Source: Ceratothoa steindachneri
Taxonomy: Eukaryota; Arthropoda; Malacostraca; Isopoda; Cymothoidae
Reading direction: 5' to 3'
Assembly (NCBI GenBank): GCA_963969495.1
Contig: OZ018330.1
Location: forward strand, 64,842,513 to 64,906,512
DNA: 64,000 nucleotides
Shown: positions 23,501 through 34,000 of the stretch, one piece after another
Layout: every line of letters begins with the position of its first letter
How positions within the stretch are numbered: the first letter of the stretch is position 1
Notes under the pieces: model-generated
Databases searched by the model: none
Told to the model about the DNA's origin: nothing
What the model saw: the letters and a program-made list of their open reading frames with translations, nothing else
Made by a program: the position numbers and the translations under genes

Positions 23501-25345
23501 TGGGTGGTGCTGAATGGACAGGCTTCTGAGTGGATGCCCGTTACTAGCGGGGTGCCTCAAGGTTCTGTCCTGGGACCACTACTATTCATGATCTACGTCA
23601 ACGACATGGATGGTGACATGGTTGCCAAGATTTCAAAATTTGCTGATGATGCCAAGCTTGGTATGAATGTTGCAGAGGATGGAAATACTGCCCGCCTGCA
23701 GGAAGATCTTTGGAAGATTGGGAGTGGTCGGACACATGGCAAATGCCTTTTAACGTGAACAAATGCAAAGTAATGCATATCAGCCACCAAAATCCCCAAT
23801 CTCAGTATATCCTTAAGGGCACTGCTATTGAATCCACCGACACTGAGAAGGACTTGAGTATAACAATCACTAGTGACCTCAAGTTCTCGAAACAGTGCAT
23901 TGAGGCAGCGAAAAAGGCCCAAAGGATGCTAGACTACATAAAGCGGCAATGGGATATTGGAACAAGGAGATTCTACTGTGTTTGTACAACTCCCTCGTTC
24001 GGCTGCACCTGGAGTATGCCGTACAATTTTGGAGTCATTCATTTTGAAAGGACATCGCGAGATTGGAACATGTGCAAGCCAGGGCAACCAAACTGATTCC
24101 CTCTATCAGACATAAAAGTTATGAAGATAGATTAAGAGAATTAGATCTGTTCTCGTTGGAAACCTTAGACTGCGTGGTCAACTCATCAAAGTTTTCAAAA
24201 TACTTTGAGGGTTCGACAATGTTGACTACAGGGATATTTTCACACTTGCTGAGAGCAGAACAAGAAATCACAGCTTTAAACTTGAACTGAAGCTTTACAA
24301 CCGCGATCTGTGTGGAAAACTGTTCACATACAGTATCTCTGGTAATTGGAACGCACTTCGAGTGGAAGTTGTCAATAGTGAATCTGTTGACCAGTTCAAG
24401 TCAAGACTAGACAGGCTCTTGAAAAGTGGCCATTTAAGGATGTAAAGCATTTGTGCAGAGATGTGCCCGCTCGACTGCTAGTCCAAAGGTACCCTCTTTC
24501 AATGGACTGTAAGGTCTTCTAGGGTACTTTCTTTCCTAGTTACTCCTTGTTACCTGTAATCCCAGTGGCTCCCTCAGTCACCAACAGATCTCTGCATCCG
24601 CAGCTGATCTCGACGGTGCCTATGCTGCCAAGAGATGCCAGTCATGCCCTAAGCCTTTTGGGTTTAGGGCTAGCGAACTCCTTTGAAAGTTTGGTATAGC
24701 TCTCAGATTGGTGGCACCCCCTGGTTCTGCCCAGGATACCACCTTTGACTATTTTTCACCTGCTGTTGCTCCCAAGGCTTCTACATCGCTGGGAGTATTG
24801 TGTTCGGCCTCTTTGGACCACACTTTGTGTCATGCTGGAACTGTGCCAGTGTATACGGATGGCTCCAAGTTTCAAGAGGATTTCAGTTTCCACGCCATGT
24901 TCACTCGGTTTGAAGTCAGCGGGGCTTTGCTATGTGCTTCGTCTGTCTTAATGGCTTAGCTAGTTGCAATACACCGCTCGGTATGGGAGATAATGCGTCA
25001 TGCCTGGTTCGGAGACCTGATTGTAATTTATAGCAACTCACAAAGCTCCCTAAGTCCTCTTGGGTCATTGGAATCTCTGCATCCCCTGGTTTGTGATATC
25101 TGTGATTCTATAGTTTTGGCAAGCTGTGCGGATGTTGAGATTATCTTCTGCTGGGTTCCTGAACATGTAGAAATTGTGGGGAATGAACACGCTGATGCGG
25201 GCGCCAAAGAGTCTGTGAGGCCTGGGCAACCAGACCAGTGTTGCTCTTCCTCACACGAAATACATTGCAGGAATATGGGCTACTCTCCGGGCGACTTGGC
25301 AAAGAAGATTGGAGACAGTCAAGGGAAACTTAAAGTTACATGCCA
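20596..25345 (+). mobile_element. Family A LINE copy with inverted 5' end, split by a CR1 fragment
   Basis: Bases 20600-20800 are the family leader and ORF1 start in reverse complement (MPM-type start near 20612, minus strand). From about 20812 the element continues on the + strand at the zinc-knuckle region of ORF1. ORF1 remnants run to 21500. The endonuclease starts at EGIFVQWNSHGLQSNWEE (21560-21615) and reaches the SDH-equivalent block near 22165. The RT is deleted for about 0.6 kb near 22700, resuming at ISEFLQDHRF (22752). EEGVPQGSFLSVTLF (22825-22875) follows, then the catalytic box reads YVADF with Ala for Asp (22927-22942). After the CR1 insertion (23335-24545) RNase H follows: VYTDGSKFQED (24850-24885), YSNSQS, IIFCWVPEHVEIVGNE. 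Homology ends at about 25345, so the 3' end is missing. No frame is intact. Confidence 0.85.
23335..24545 (+). mobile_element. CR1-like LINE 3' fragment nested in family A
   Basis: Same family as 14490-17640 and in the same orientation. It starts within RT (LDFQKAFDKVP, 23375-23410) and contains [13 protein letters not shown] (23545-23590), FADDAKLG (23640-23665) and a C-terminal block (KFSKQCIEAAKKAQRMLDYI, 23880-23942). Both the copy here and that at 14490 end with a degenerate tail containing ctttccttgttac-like sequence. The interrupted family A copy resumes near 24560; about 180-190 bases of family A present at 59100-59282 are absent at the junction, so insertion was accompanied by a target deletion or later loss. 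Confidence 0.85.
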
Positions 25346-25619
25346 TAGTGAAGCGTCTGTTCCCATGCATAAGATGACAGTTCTGTGCAGGACAACTCAG
25401 TGTAAAGATATAGAATTACTAGTTTTTGTGACAATTTATTGACATAAAAAATTAATAATCTAAAAAAATGTATAAAATAATAAAAAACAACTAACAAAAC
25501 CAACCAACAAAGCTCAGCCAACTAACAAACACAATGTGATAAACTTGATGGTAAAAATGTAGTTTGTAGTTTAAGCACAGCCGTGAAGATAGACAGTCTG
25601 AAAGTCCTGTGAAATGAAT
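25346..25619. other. Unassigned AT-rich spacer
   Basis: No gene seen between the end of family A homology and the possible FLYWCH-like remnant. Confidence 0.4.
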
Positions 25620-26060
25620 ATGAAAACTGCCTTAAAATACCCTGATGGAGATCATTTCATCAGAGAAAGGAAAAAAGCAAATTTTGTTAAATGGATTTTT
25701 TATCATTTGGATAGAACCCTTGCTAATGGAAAAGTCATGGTGATGCACAGATGATAGTGTAAAAGATGAATTCACATTTATGGAGATACTTGGGAGAAAA
25801 GAGATCATAGTCACGTGCCACATCCATCCGAAGCAGCAAAAGGAGGCATGCAATCCAAACTTAGACAGAAAGCTGCTGCATCAAATGATCCTCCACGACG
25901 CTTAATTAAAAAAAGTAGACTCAATTTGGCAGACGAAGCAACCGCTATTTTTACCTAAATACACATCACAGAAAACAACTAGAAAACCCAATACCAGCAC
26001 GTAGTAGCTTAAATGAAATTCAAATTCCAGATTGGTTAGCAAAAACACAGGCTCAGCAGA
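25620..26060 (+). pseudogene. Possible FLYWCH/MULE-type zinc-finger protein remnant
   Basis: In broken + frames the sequence reads LKYPDGDHFIRERKK, WIFYHLDRTLANGKVMV, then RDHSHVPHPSEAAKG and AAASNDPPRRLIKKS. The H-x-H-x-x-H-P spacing followed by a T/N-D-P-P-x-x-x-I block resembles the N-terminal FLYWCH-type zinc finger and following linker of Mutator-like transposases and FLYWCH proteins. The expected Cys pair is degraded, and the catalytic core is not visible. The assignment rests on motif spacing only and could be wrong. Confidence 0.35.
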
Positions 26061-26239
26061 TCCAAATAGAATTATCATTTTTTTTCACACAAAAAAAAGT
26101 TGTGCCCCCTCCTACTAGAAAAACACTTGTCTTGTCTCTCACTGGATAAAAAACCCTACACTTCAGTATTCCAAAGGCTTCTAGAATCAACCTTTTTTTT
26201 GGTTGAGGATGGTAAGCTCTGGCAATGAGCCAGAGCCAT

Positions 26240-26730
26240 TCTGGCCGCCATGCTGACGGGACTCAGCACCCCGTCCGGCCCTAGCTTAGCCTCTCTTCCT
26301 TCCTTCAAAACACTTGTTTCCTCTCTTTTCATACAACCTCTCCCACAACTTTCAATGGTCAGCCTCTAATTTCACAGGGTAGATGCTGACCTTCTTCTCA
26401 AGCCAACCCTCCCGGATTGGGGCTGAGGGGGGAGGGAACAATGGTCCCTAACCCCTGAGCTCCGGTTCGGGATGTTTTTTTTTTAACAACCCACTTCATC
26501 CCCACCCATACCTTCCTCACATCCCTTTTCCTCTCCTCTTCACATTCTATCTATTTTTACGCCGTGTTCAAGGTGGAGCCACCATGCCGATGGACTGCCA
26601 GGCCACCAGGTGGGAGGGGTGGTCCGAAATGGCGGTGCCTGGCTCTGCCAGGCCTGTAAGCACCTCTTGCAGTGCGGGCAACTGCAAGAGGTGATGAGCT
26701 ATTGCGTCCCGTAACACAAATTGGGTCACC
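26240..26730 (+). promoter_or_regulatory. Family A 5' leader, probable internal promoter region
   Basis: GC-rich leader containing gctgacgggactcagcac near 26255 and a ggtggagccaccatgcc block near 26572, ending at the ORF1 start in gtcaccATG. Both blocks recur at other family A starts: first block near 2590, 34860, 52270 and 54115; second block near 2898, 53990 and 54446, and inverted near 20781. LINEs of this type carry their promoter in the 5' untranslated region; that role is inference here. Confidence 0.5.
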
Positions 26731-28818
26731 ATGCCCAATGATGAAAATAAAAAAAACAACCAACCCCCAACTTCCCCAAGAACATCAACGGAGCTGCCCT
26801 CGGGCAGCTCCACCGAGGAAATGGAGGTCTCCCCCCCTTGTGCTTGCGCAGGGGACCCTCCATACTTCTTTAACTGGAGAGGAGGCTTACTCCTCTCCTA
26901 CGCCTATGGGTGTAGGGGACTCCCCCTCACCCCCTTCTTTGGAGGTGCTTTTGGGCACCTCCCTATCTCCAGCGGCAGTCCCTCCTTTGCTTTCTAAGGG
27001 GACTGCCAAGAAAGCCAGCAGGCAGCCCATTGCCGACTGCCCCTCGTGTAAGCGGCTCGGTAGGGCAAACCCCCTTAGGGGGGAGAGTGAAGCCAGGCCC
27101 CTTCGGTCGCTTCCCTCAAAAGACCTGCTGGCAAGAATATTAAACCTTGCCAGGGTCAAGGCCTGTGCCTCCCCACTAAAGACTTATGACGCTGCCAAGG
27201 GGACCTGCGATGTCCCTAGGAGGGGATGGCCAACTGGAGGCCCCTTCTGGGATAGACATGGTCCTTGAGGAAAACCAGCCTCAGACGGTAAGGCCTTCCA
27301 TGGAGGGGAATCCGGGCTCGGCGCCAATCCCCGAACCCCAATCCACCCCTATGCAAGGTCCTCCTCAAACGGCTGGGGATTCTCAGGCAGTACAAGGAGG
27401 AAAGGGATCTCCTCCGGATGATGCCCCTGCAACCTCCAGAACCTTCTCCATTTCAGAGAAGGACCTGGCTGAGTCCAGTCCATCTGGCCTGGCGTCTTCT
27501 ACCGGCGGGGGTGAGAAGCGAGTTCATTCCCCGCCCTCCTCTCCAAAAAAGAAAAAGACCAAGACCAAAAAGACGAAGAAGACTCGGGGCTCCTCTCCAT
27601 CCGCGCGGGACGGATGGGTCTGCTGCCACTATGGCAAGCAACCAAGCCAAGATCGGCACATCCGGCCCCTCTGCCCCCCCCGGTTGCGGAGCCCCTGACC
27701 AAGACCAAAAATGCACAGGGCGGAGCCTCGATGACATCGGGGCCGACCATGGGGCGGTCAAGGTCGAACGTGTGATGAGAAAACTGGGAGGGGCCGCGAG
27801 ACCCACCCCTACACTCTTCGTCACGTTCGACTGTGACAAGCTCCCTGAGTCGGTGCGTGCCGGTTGGTACCGCTACCGCGTGAAGGCATTCGTGCCACTG
27901 CCGCGGCGGTGCTATTACTGTCACCGCTTCGGCCATACGAATCGCTCATGTAGACATGCAAAGTCGGGGTCACCCGAAGTCTGTGTAAATTGCTCCAAGG
28001 TCGCACACGATAAGTCCAAATCGTGTGTGGCCAAGTGTGTCAATTGCGGAGAGCCGCACCCCCCTTCTTCGAAGCAATGTGGTGCATATCTCCTTGAGAA
28101 AGAAATCCTGGCCGTTCAGGCCCAGGATCGACTCTCATTCCGTGAGGCTAAGGACTTGGTCTTGGCGCGCCCGGCTCTGCAAGGGACGTCATATGCCTCA
28201 ATAGTTAGAAAAGCACCCTCTGCTCCTGCCCCATCCAGGCCAACGAGCACTGTTGTTTCCGCGCCCATTCGGAGCCCTTCTGCGGGCTCTACCCAACCCA
28301 GGCGCTCCCCTGGTAAAGCTGGCGGCAAAAAGGGTTCATACCCAGCCCCAGCTAAGACCAGGGCTCCCCCCTCTTCCCCCAGCGTGACCGTTTCCCGTAA
28401 GGCGAAACGGCCACGCGCCTCCACCGAGTCGTTAGACTCACAGGAGGCAACACCCCTGAAGTTGGTCGCTAGGCCATCTTCCGCGGTTCCTAAAGCTGTT
28501 CCCCGAAAGGAAGACAGCAACAAAGGAGCTTCGGCTCCTTCGCCCACGCCCCGAGGTGGAGCGAGTGGCTCGGAGACGGTGGTTCCTCTAAAAGAGGGCC
28601 CCCCGCCTCCGAAGCCGCAACGCCCGCCTAAGGTTTCGAGGCGGAGGGAGGAAAAGACTCGCATGGTGAGCCCAACCTCCCCCAATAAGTCCTCGAAGGC
28701 GACAGCGCCTTCAGCGCTTTGTCCGGCCAACAGCGCCTGGGGTTCTGCCTCCGGGAAGCGTACGGCCATTCCCGTGAGGGTCTTCAGTTCGAGGAGGGCC
28801 CCCTCGTCTCCTCCGAGC
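26731..28818 (+). pseudogene. Family A ORF1 (Gag-like, CCHC zinc knuckles)
   Basis: ATG at 26731 (MPNDENKK) is conserved at the start of other copies. The protein is rich in Pro, Ser and Lys in its first third, with a basic run (SPKKKKTKTKKTKKTRG, 27537-27590) that may act in nuclear entry. The continuous last part (27418-28818) contains VTFDCDKLPESVRAGWYRYR and then three Cys/His knuckles: CYYCHRFGHTNRSCR (27910-27955), CVNCSKVAHDKSKSC, and CVNCGEPHPPSSKQC (28038-28080). A conserved YLLEKEILAVQ helix follows. The role in related elements is RNA binding in the ribonucleoprotein particle. Frameshifts lie near 26840 and 27250, and a 330-bp deletion near 27746 removes the region seen in the 53985 copy as NFVKGVVYARELVDYS. 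The stop is at 28816-28818 or close by. Confidence 0.8.
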
Positions 28819-29452
28819 TAGGCCTGGAGGGCATATTCCTTCAATGGAATTGCCGTGGACTCGGGGCCAACTGGGAGGAGCTGCGGAGGCTCGTCTCGTC
28901 CAGTTCCCCGTTAGCTATCTTTTTGCAGGAGACTATGCTAGGCTCGTGCCCCCTTTCCGCCCTCCCGGGGTATAAGGGTCTTGCGACCCCACCACCGCGG
29001 GATGGCCGGGCTGGGGATGCGCAATTTACATCCGGCATGATGTCTCCGTTCTTCCTTTCTCTTTAGATACCTCCTTTCAGGCAGTGGCTGTGGAGCTGCA
29101 CCTGGATAGGAGGTATACTATCATTTCTGCTGACTTTGACGCGGGGGACTTCCGCCGCGTCGTGGCACAGGTGCCGAGCCCCTATCTCTTGCTTGGAGAT
29201 CTGAACTGCAGGCATCCTCTCTGGAGAGATTACTCAATAAATCCCAGGGGACAAGTCCTTGCCGATCTGATCGAAGAGCTTGAGATGGGTGTCCTAAACG
29301 TGGATGAGTTTACGCATCACTGTCCGAGAACCGCTTCATTTTCTTGCCTTGACCTATCTTTGTGCTCTTCGGATGCACAGCCTGATTTTGATTGGGGGGT
29401 GGTCGATGACCTCCATGGTAGTGATCACTTTCCCATTCAAATATCATTTTGA
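28806..29452 (+). pseudogene. Family A ORF2 endonuclease domain
   Basis: Apurinic-like endonuclease. Motifs: EGIFLQWNCRGLGANWEEL (28832-28890; the Asn is catalytic in the family), IFLQETM (28918-28935; catalytic Glu), LLLGDLNCRHPLW (29188-29225; Asp and Asn), CLDLSL (29345-29365) and HGSDHFPIQI (29415-29445; the SDH box). A frameshift at about 29015 splits the domain. Part of the normal ISAYIPPSADFDAG segment is deleted near 29130. The domain lies in the -1 frame relative to ORF1 and overlaps its end, with no ATG between the last stop and the first motif. Confidence 0.85.
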
Positions 29453-30410
29453 GGGCAACTGCCGCCTGAGAGACCACCTCGGTGGTGCTTGGCGCGGCCG
29501 CAGTGGCCTGCATTTCAGGAAATGACTGAATTCTCTATCTCAGTCGAGGAGTTTAGGTCGGTAGATGAGGCCGTTGAGTTCTTCTCCGGCAACCTCATCG
29601 CCGTGGGCCTGACTACTATTCCTAGGACGTGTGGCCGTTTTGCACGCCGACCACTCCCATGGTGGTTGGCCGAGTGTGAGACGGCCCTCAAACAGAAGCG
29701 TTATGCCTACATGCGATATAAGCGCCTCCCGAACGATTTCACTGTCGATGAATTTCGTCGGACTACGGCTAGGTTTCGGTATATTTCGAAGCACGCCCGC
29801 CGCTCTTCTTGGCGGGCATACGTGTCTTCACTTAACGGGAAGACCCCTTTAGCTGAGGTGTGGAAGCGAGTCAAAAGGATTTGGGGTAAGTTCTCGCAGG
29901 ACCCCCCTTCAACGACAAGTTTACTGTGAGTGAGTTGCGTTCCGCTCTCGCTTCGTGCGCGGACACCGCCCATGGTCCGGACGATGTCCCGTACGCCATG
30001 CTTCGACACCTGGGTGAGCGAGGCATGGCCTTTCTGTTAGATTTGTTCAACAGGATCTGGGTGGAAGGTCTTCTCCCAGACTCCTGGCGAATCGCTACTG
30101 TGCTCACCTTTCGCAAACCGGGGAGAGATCACTCTACTCCGACCGGTTTCCGCCCAATCTCTCTAACCTCTTGCGTGTGCAAGTTGATGGAGAAATTGGT
30201 AAATGTTAGATTAGCCTTTTTCCTGGACAGCGGAGGCCATCTGTCTTCCGCACAGTGCGGCTTCCGCAAGTTCCACTCCACGTCGGATGCACTGCTCCGA
30301 CTGGAAAATGCCGTAGACAGCACTACCCCTCGGTCTTTTTCGATCTGGAGAAGGCCTATGATTACGCATGGCGATACGGTATCATGGAGACTCTCCACAC
30401 GAAGGTGCAT
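29453..30410 (+). pseudogene. Family A RT, catalytic palm deleted
   Basis: Starts with a conserved FSISVEEFRSVDEAVEF linker (29535-29585), then DTAHGPDDVPYAMLRHLG (29962-30012), FNRIWVEGLLPDSWR (30045-30090), FRPISLTSCVCKLMEKLVN (30148-30205), AQCGFRKFHSTSDALLRLEN (30250-30310) and an FDLEKAYDYAW-like block in another frame (30335-30375). At about 30405 the sequence jumps to the post-RT segment (HSIHHTGLRLATGAFRTSP in another frame). The YVDD catalytic box present at 58720 in the other large copy is therefore missing. A deletion near 29905 also removes part of the linker. Confidence 0.85.
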
Positions 30411-31560
30411 TCGATCCACCACACCGGCCTTCGCCTTGCGACCGGTGCCTTCCGCACTTCTCCCAATGAGAGCCTGTTGGTCGATGCTGGGGAGATGCCA
30501 CTCGCTCTGCGTGCGTGCAGTGCATCACTCGCCTGTACGCGCGAGCCCGGTGCCTCCCTCAGTCGCCAACAGCTCTCACTGCATCCGCAGCTGATCTCGA
30601 TGCTGCCTATGCCGCCGAGAGACGCCAGTCATAAAAGCGTTTATGGCCAGGAAACTCCTTCGAGAGGTAGATATAGCTCTCGGGCCGGTGGCGCCCCTGG
30701 TTCTGCCCAGGACGCCACCCTGGAGGGTGCCACATTTGGCTATTTGTCGCTTTTTGGAGCACACATCGTGTCACGCTTGAACCGTGCCAGTGTATACGGA
30801 TGTCTCAAGTCCCAAGAGGGGGTCGGCTTCCACGCCGTATCCCCTCTGTTTGAAGTCAGCGGGGCTCTACCAGGCGCTGCGTCTGTCTTCACAGCTGAGT
30901 TGGTAGCAATACACCACTCGCTACGGGAGATTACGCGACGTGCCTGTTTCGGAGACCGGATCGTGATTTATATCGACTCACAGAGCGCCCTGAGTGCTCA
31001 CGGGGCATTGGAATCTCCGCACCCTCTGGTTTGCGATATCCGTGATGCCACAGTTTTAGTGAGCCGGGTGGATGTCAAGATTATATTCTGCTGGGTTCCT
31101 CGACATGTAGGAATTACGGGAAATGAACGCACCAACAAGGGTGCCAAAGATTCCACGAGGACCGGGCGACCGGATCAGCGTTTCGCTCTTCCACATACAG
31201 ACTCCATGGCTCTTCGGACTGCTTGGCAAAGAAGATGGTAGATGGTCCAGGGGAACTTAAAGCTGCGTGCCATGGACCTATCCCTCAATGCTGCGACGGC
31301 TTCAGGTCGCTTTCTGTCGTCTCCGAATCGGGCATAATCTTGTGACGCATCGTCATTTAATGGAGCGCTCGCCTACGCCTTATTGTGACGACTGCGTCGT
31401 CCCCCAGACTGTTCAGCACATTCTTGTTGAATGTCCCAGTCTGGGTGATCTTAGCGCACGTTACCTGTCCCAGTACTGGGATGGGTGGGGTCACTACTGC
31501 CTGTCCCTTGCACTCGGTACGAGTGCGTGCACATTGCCTGGTGGACTTGTAGACTTTTGA
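30411..31560 (+). pseudogene. Family A RNase H and C-terminal zinc motif
   Basis: The post-RT helix FRTSPNESLLVDAGEMPLAL (30450-30508) is followed by RNase H. The first acidic motif is damaged: the frame reads VYGCLKSQEG near 30790, where related copies read VYTDGSK, because of a one-base loss. FTAELVAI (30888-30912), YIDSQSALSA (30970-31000), and IIFCWVPRHVGITGNERTNKGAK (30078+1000 to 31150, read in two parts) complete the fold. After a stop near 31240, a C-terminal block has RLRIGHNLVTHRHLM and the zinc-like PYCDDC...HILVECP pattern (31375-31437), ending at the stop 31558-31560. RNase H in I-type elements removes the RNA strand after first-strand synthesis. Confidence 0.85.
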
Positions 31561-31849
31561 GGTGAGGCCGGCTTTCTCCCTTTTATTTAACTAGTTTTTT
31601 TTTTTTTGTTTATAGGTCGCATTTTCCTGCACCCACCGGTAGCACCTTCCCCCGATGCAGGAGCTTGCTTCCCGCTTATTCCCTTTTCCTTTTTTTATTT
31701 TAGTGTTTTTTTTTTGTTTGTTTTTTGAATCTTATTTTAAAGTAGACTAGTACTAGGCAGTTTTTAATATGGCGACTAATGCCCAAGTAGGCAGTCGCCA
31801 GATGGCTCTTAAAAAAAAATAAAAAAATAAAAATATCCAGTCCAATAGG

Positions 31850-32560
31850 ACAGTTGGATGGTTCCCTGCAAGGAAGTGTCCTCAGTGTCACTCTCTTTGC
31901 CACCAGAAGATATTCTCACTATGTAGATGACCTTTCAATCTCTTTTGCTGCTCCCCAGACATCAATTCTAAAAGGCCCAGAACCACCACTCTCACTATGC
32001 TGCCTGCACAGGTTTGTTTTCTTTGGCCCAGACCAAGATTATACACTTATGTCACCATCCACAACCTGACTCAGAATTGTTACTAAATGTAGTTTGCCTG
32101 GACACGGTAGAGTCACTGTTTCCTTGGTCGTGCATCCTTGGTGTCTCTTGTATCCACACCATAGACATTCTTAATTTTGTGGTTTTCAGCACTTGGGATG
32201 CTGATCTGGCTACCGCCTTGCTCTTGCTCACTCAATGCTAGGCCACAGATGAATGTAAATTGCAAGAAGTGGATTCAATTCCTCCATTACACTAGTCTCC
32301 ATTTGCTGACTAGGACCTTTCACATCACCTATAGAAACCCTCCTTCTTGATGTCTATGAGATGTCACTCACTCTGCACCATGCACAGTTTATTATGCGCT
32401 TCTACACAGGAGCCCAACATCTCCGATAGTCATAAATTGTGAAGTGGCTGAGTTTTCTGAGGAGGCAGGATTCCTCCATTGTATATAGTTTTCTTTCTCT
32501 TGTTTCAGGCCTCACATTACGGGATCATGCTTTTTCTTTTTTTATTCTAGTTTTGTTTTA
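31850..32560 (+). mobile_element. Family A fragment, strongly decayed
   Basis: Directly follows the A-rich tail of the previous copy. GSLQGSVLSVTLF (31855-31893) and YVDDLSISFAAPQTS (31920-31965) are the RT core of the family. Post-palm blocks continue to about 32100, then ATALLLLTQC-like and MRCHSLCTMH-like remnants to about 32440. The rest, with poly-T tracts to about 32600, resembles a 3' untranslated region. The copy is 5' truncated inside RT and has many small deletions. Confidence 0.65.
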
Positions 32561-32689
32561 AGTTGTTTTTTTTTTCATTTTTAAATACATAGCCTATTTT
32601 TGTGTAGTATAAAAAATAAGTTTTACACGAGTAATTTTGGTAGCTATGCTCTTGTTGGAAATTGCTACTATGCACCCCTTAATTAGGAA

Positions 32690-34000
32690 AATCAAAATCA
32701 CTAGAATAAAATTTTGGAGGGAATCATTTGGAGCTGCCTCAACTACTTGTCGCTTGAGCTAGTCATTGAGGTATTGCCTGTGTACTGAATATTTGTGTTA
32801 ATAACTCTCTGAGATGGCTACATCCAGTTTGACCTATGTATATTTCCTTGCAATTTTTGCATTATATTTTATATGCACCTTCTTTAGTAGGGCAAGAGGG
32901 ATTATTTACACTTGGTTTATTTTTAGTAGAATTTGTGAAACTAAAGTCTACTAAGATTTTAATTTTTCAAATGACTATTAAAACATTTAAGGGAGGGGTT
33001 GTAAGAAAGAACAGTCCTTTTAGGTTTTTCTTTTTTTTCCTAGCTTGTAAATGCACTACCTCATTAATAAAAAATGCAAAGTATGAGAGGCTACCTAATA
33101 AAGCAGTTGTGTATAAAATTTCCTGTAAAAATTGCAATGAAATGTACATATGACTAACATGGTCCAGACAACTGGTTTCTTTATTGTATCACTGACCAGA
33201 GTAAAAGTGCATATAAGCATTAAAATGAGTAGGTTTATGCTAAGTAGTAATTTGGAGAGAGGATCAATGTCAAGGATAAGCACATCAAGGAAGGGAAGAG
33301 TGAAGTTTGATCCCCATTCAAATTTAATGGAGAGATAGAGATTATTGAGCTGCCTTAAGAAATTATTAACATTTTTATTTTCTGGTCATTGTATAAATGG
33401 CTCATCTACGTAATATATAAGTTTTATTTCTGAAATATTCGGCCATAGTTTCAAATCAAACTATTACATGAAGAGGTAACAAATAACAGGGGACAAGGGG
33501 CTCCCTGTGGAGAAGCCATATTTTTGCATGAAACATGCTCCTAATAGTTTTCATTTGCATTAAATTATCAATGTGTACACTATGCTACTACCTCAAATAT
33601 TCACTTGATTACTTTAGCCCATTCTGAGAAAATGTGGCATCAGTGTGGGATAACAATTGTATGATAAAGAAAAGGAAGTCCTGTTTATTGAATTTAATTT
33701 TGTAGATTTTTCTAGGAAGTTCTGGAGAATTACAATCTGCCAAAACCCCACACAATGATTTATTGGATATAAAGTTTAATTCAAACTATGCATTTTTAGA
33801 AATTTAATTGGCATATGTATACATCTGACTATAAATATAATAACCATACTAATATTCAAATTATATTTATTTAATGTGGACAAATAGAAGCACCAGTCGG
33901 TGGAGAGAACATCTCTATAGTGCTTATTAGTACAGAGATAATTGAATATCTGATTGTGGAAGGTGATGGTCTTAGTTTAGATATGGGAGAGGCTGATAAG
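32690..34000 (-). mobile_element. Penelope-like element remnant with inverted segment
   Basis: Minus strand 33155-33530 encodes Penelope-type RT: QKYGFSTGSPLSPVI near 33490-33535, NNFLRQLNNLYLSIKFEWG and FTLPFLDVLILD near 33265-33370. On the minus strand at 32800-32890 lies a GIY-YIG endonuclease start (GAYKI, CKNCKEIYIGQTG). Between them, 32990-33151 carries a second GIY-YIG start on the + strand (VVYKISCKNCNEMYI). Two GIY-YIG segments therefore face each other around a centre near 32990. Known order in the family is RT then GIY-YIG endonuclease. Several stops break all parts. Sequence from 33540 to 34000 is probably the RT N-terminal part but is poorly conserved. Confidence 0.7.

Larger units (their letters stand above)
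26240..31835 (+). mobile_element. Family A LINE (I/Nimb-like), nearly end to end but internally deleted
   Basis: This copy has the leader (26240-26730), most of ORF1, the endonuclease, RT start, RNase H, the C-terminal zinc motif and the 3' untranslated region ending in an A-rich tail at about 31805-31835. The 3' end carries the family signature: a short hairpin-like tag (ctagtactaggc) and tgcccaagtaggcagtcgccagat near 31780-31800, also present at 60400-60450. Two internal deletions are evident against 53985-60478: about 330 bp of ORF1 near 27746 and about 610 bp of RT near 30405. The architecture ORF1(CCHC) - endonuclease - RT - RNase H places it in the I superfamily. It is not autonomous. 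Confidence 0.9.

Noticed and set aside
28116..28769. Minus-strand 217-codon frame opposite family A ORF1
   Set aside because: Antisense shadow of the zinc-knuckle ORF1 caused by high GC content.
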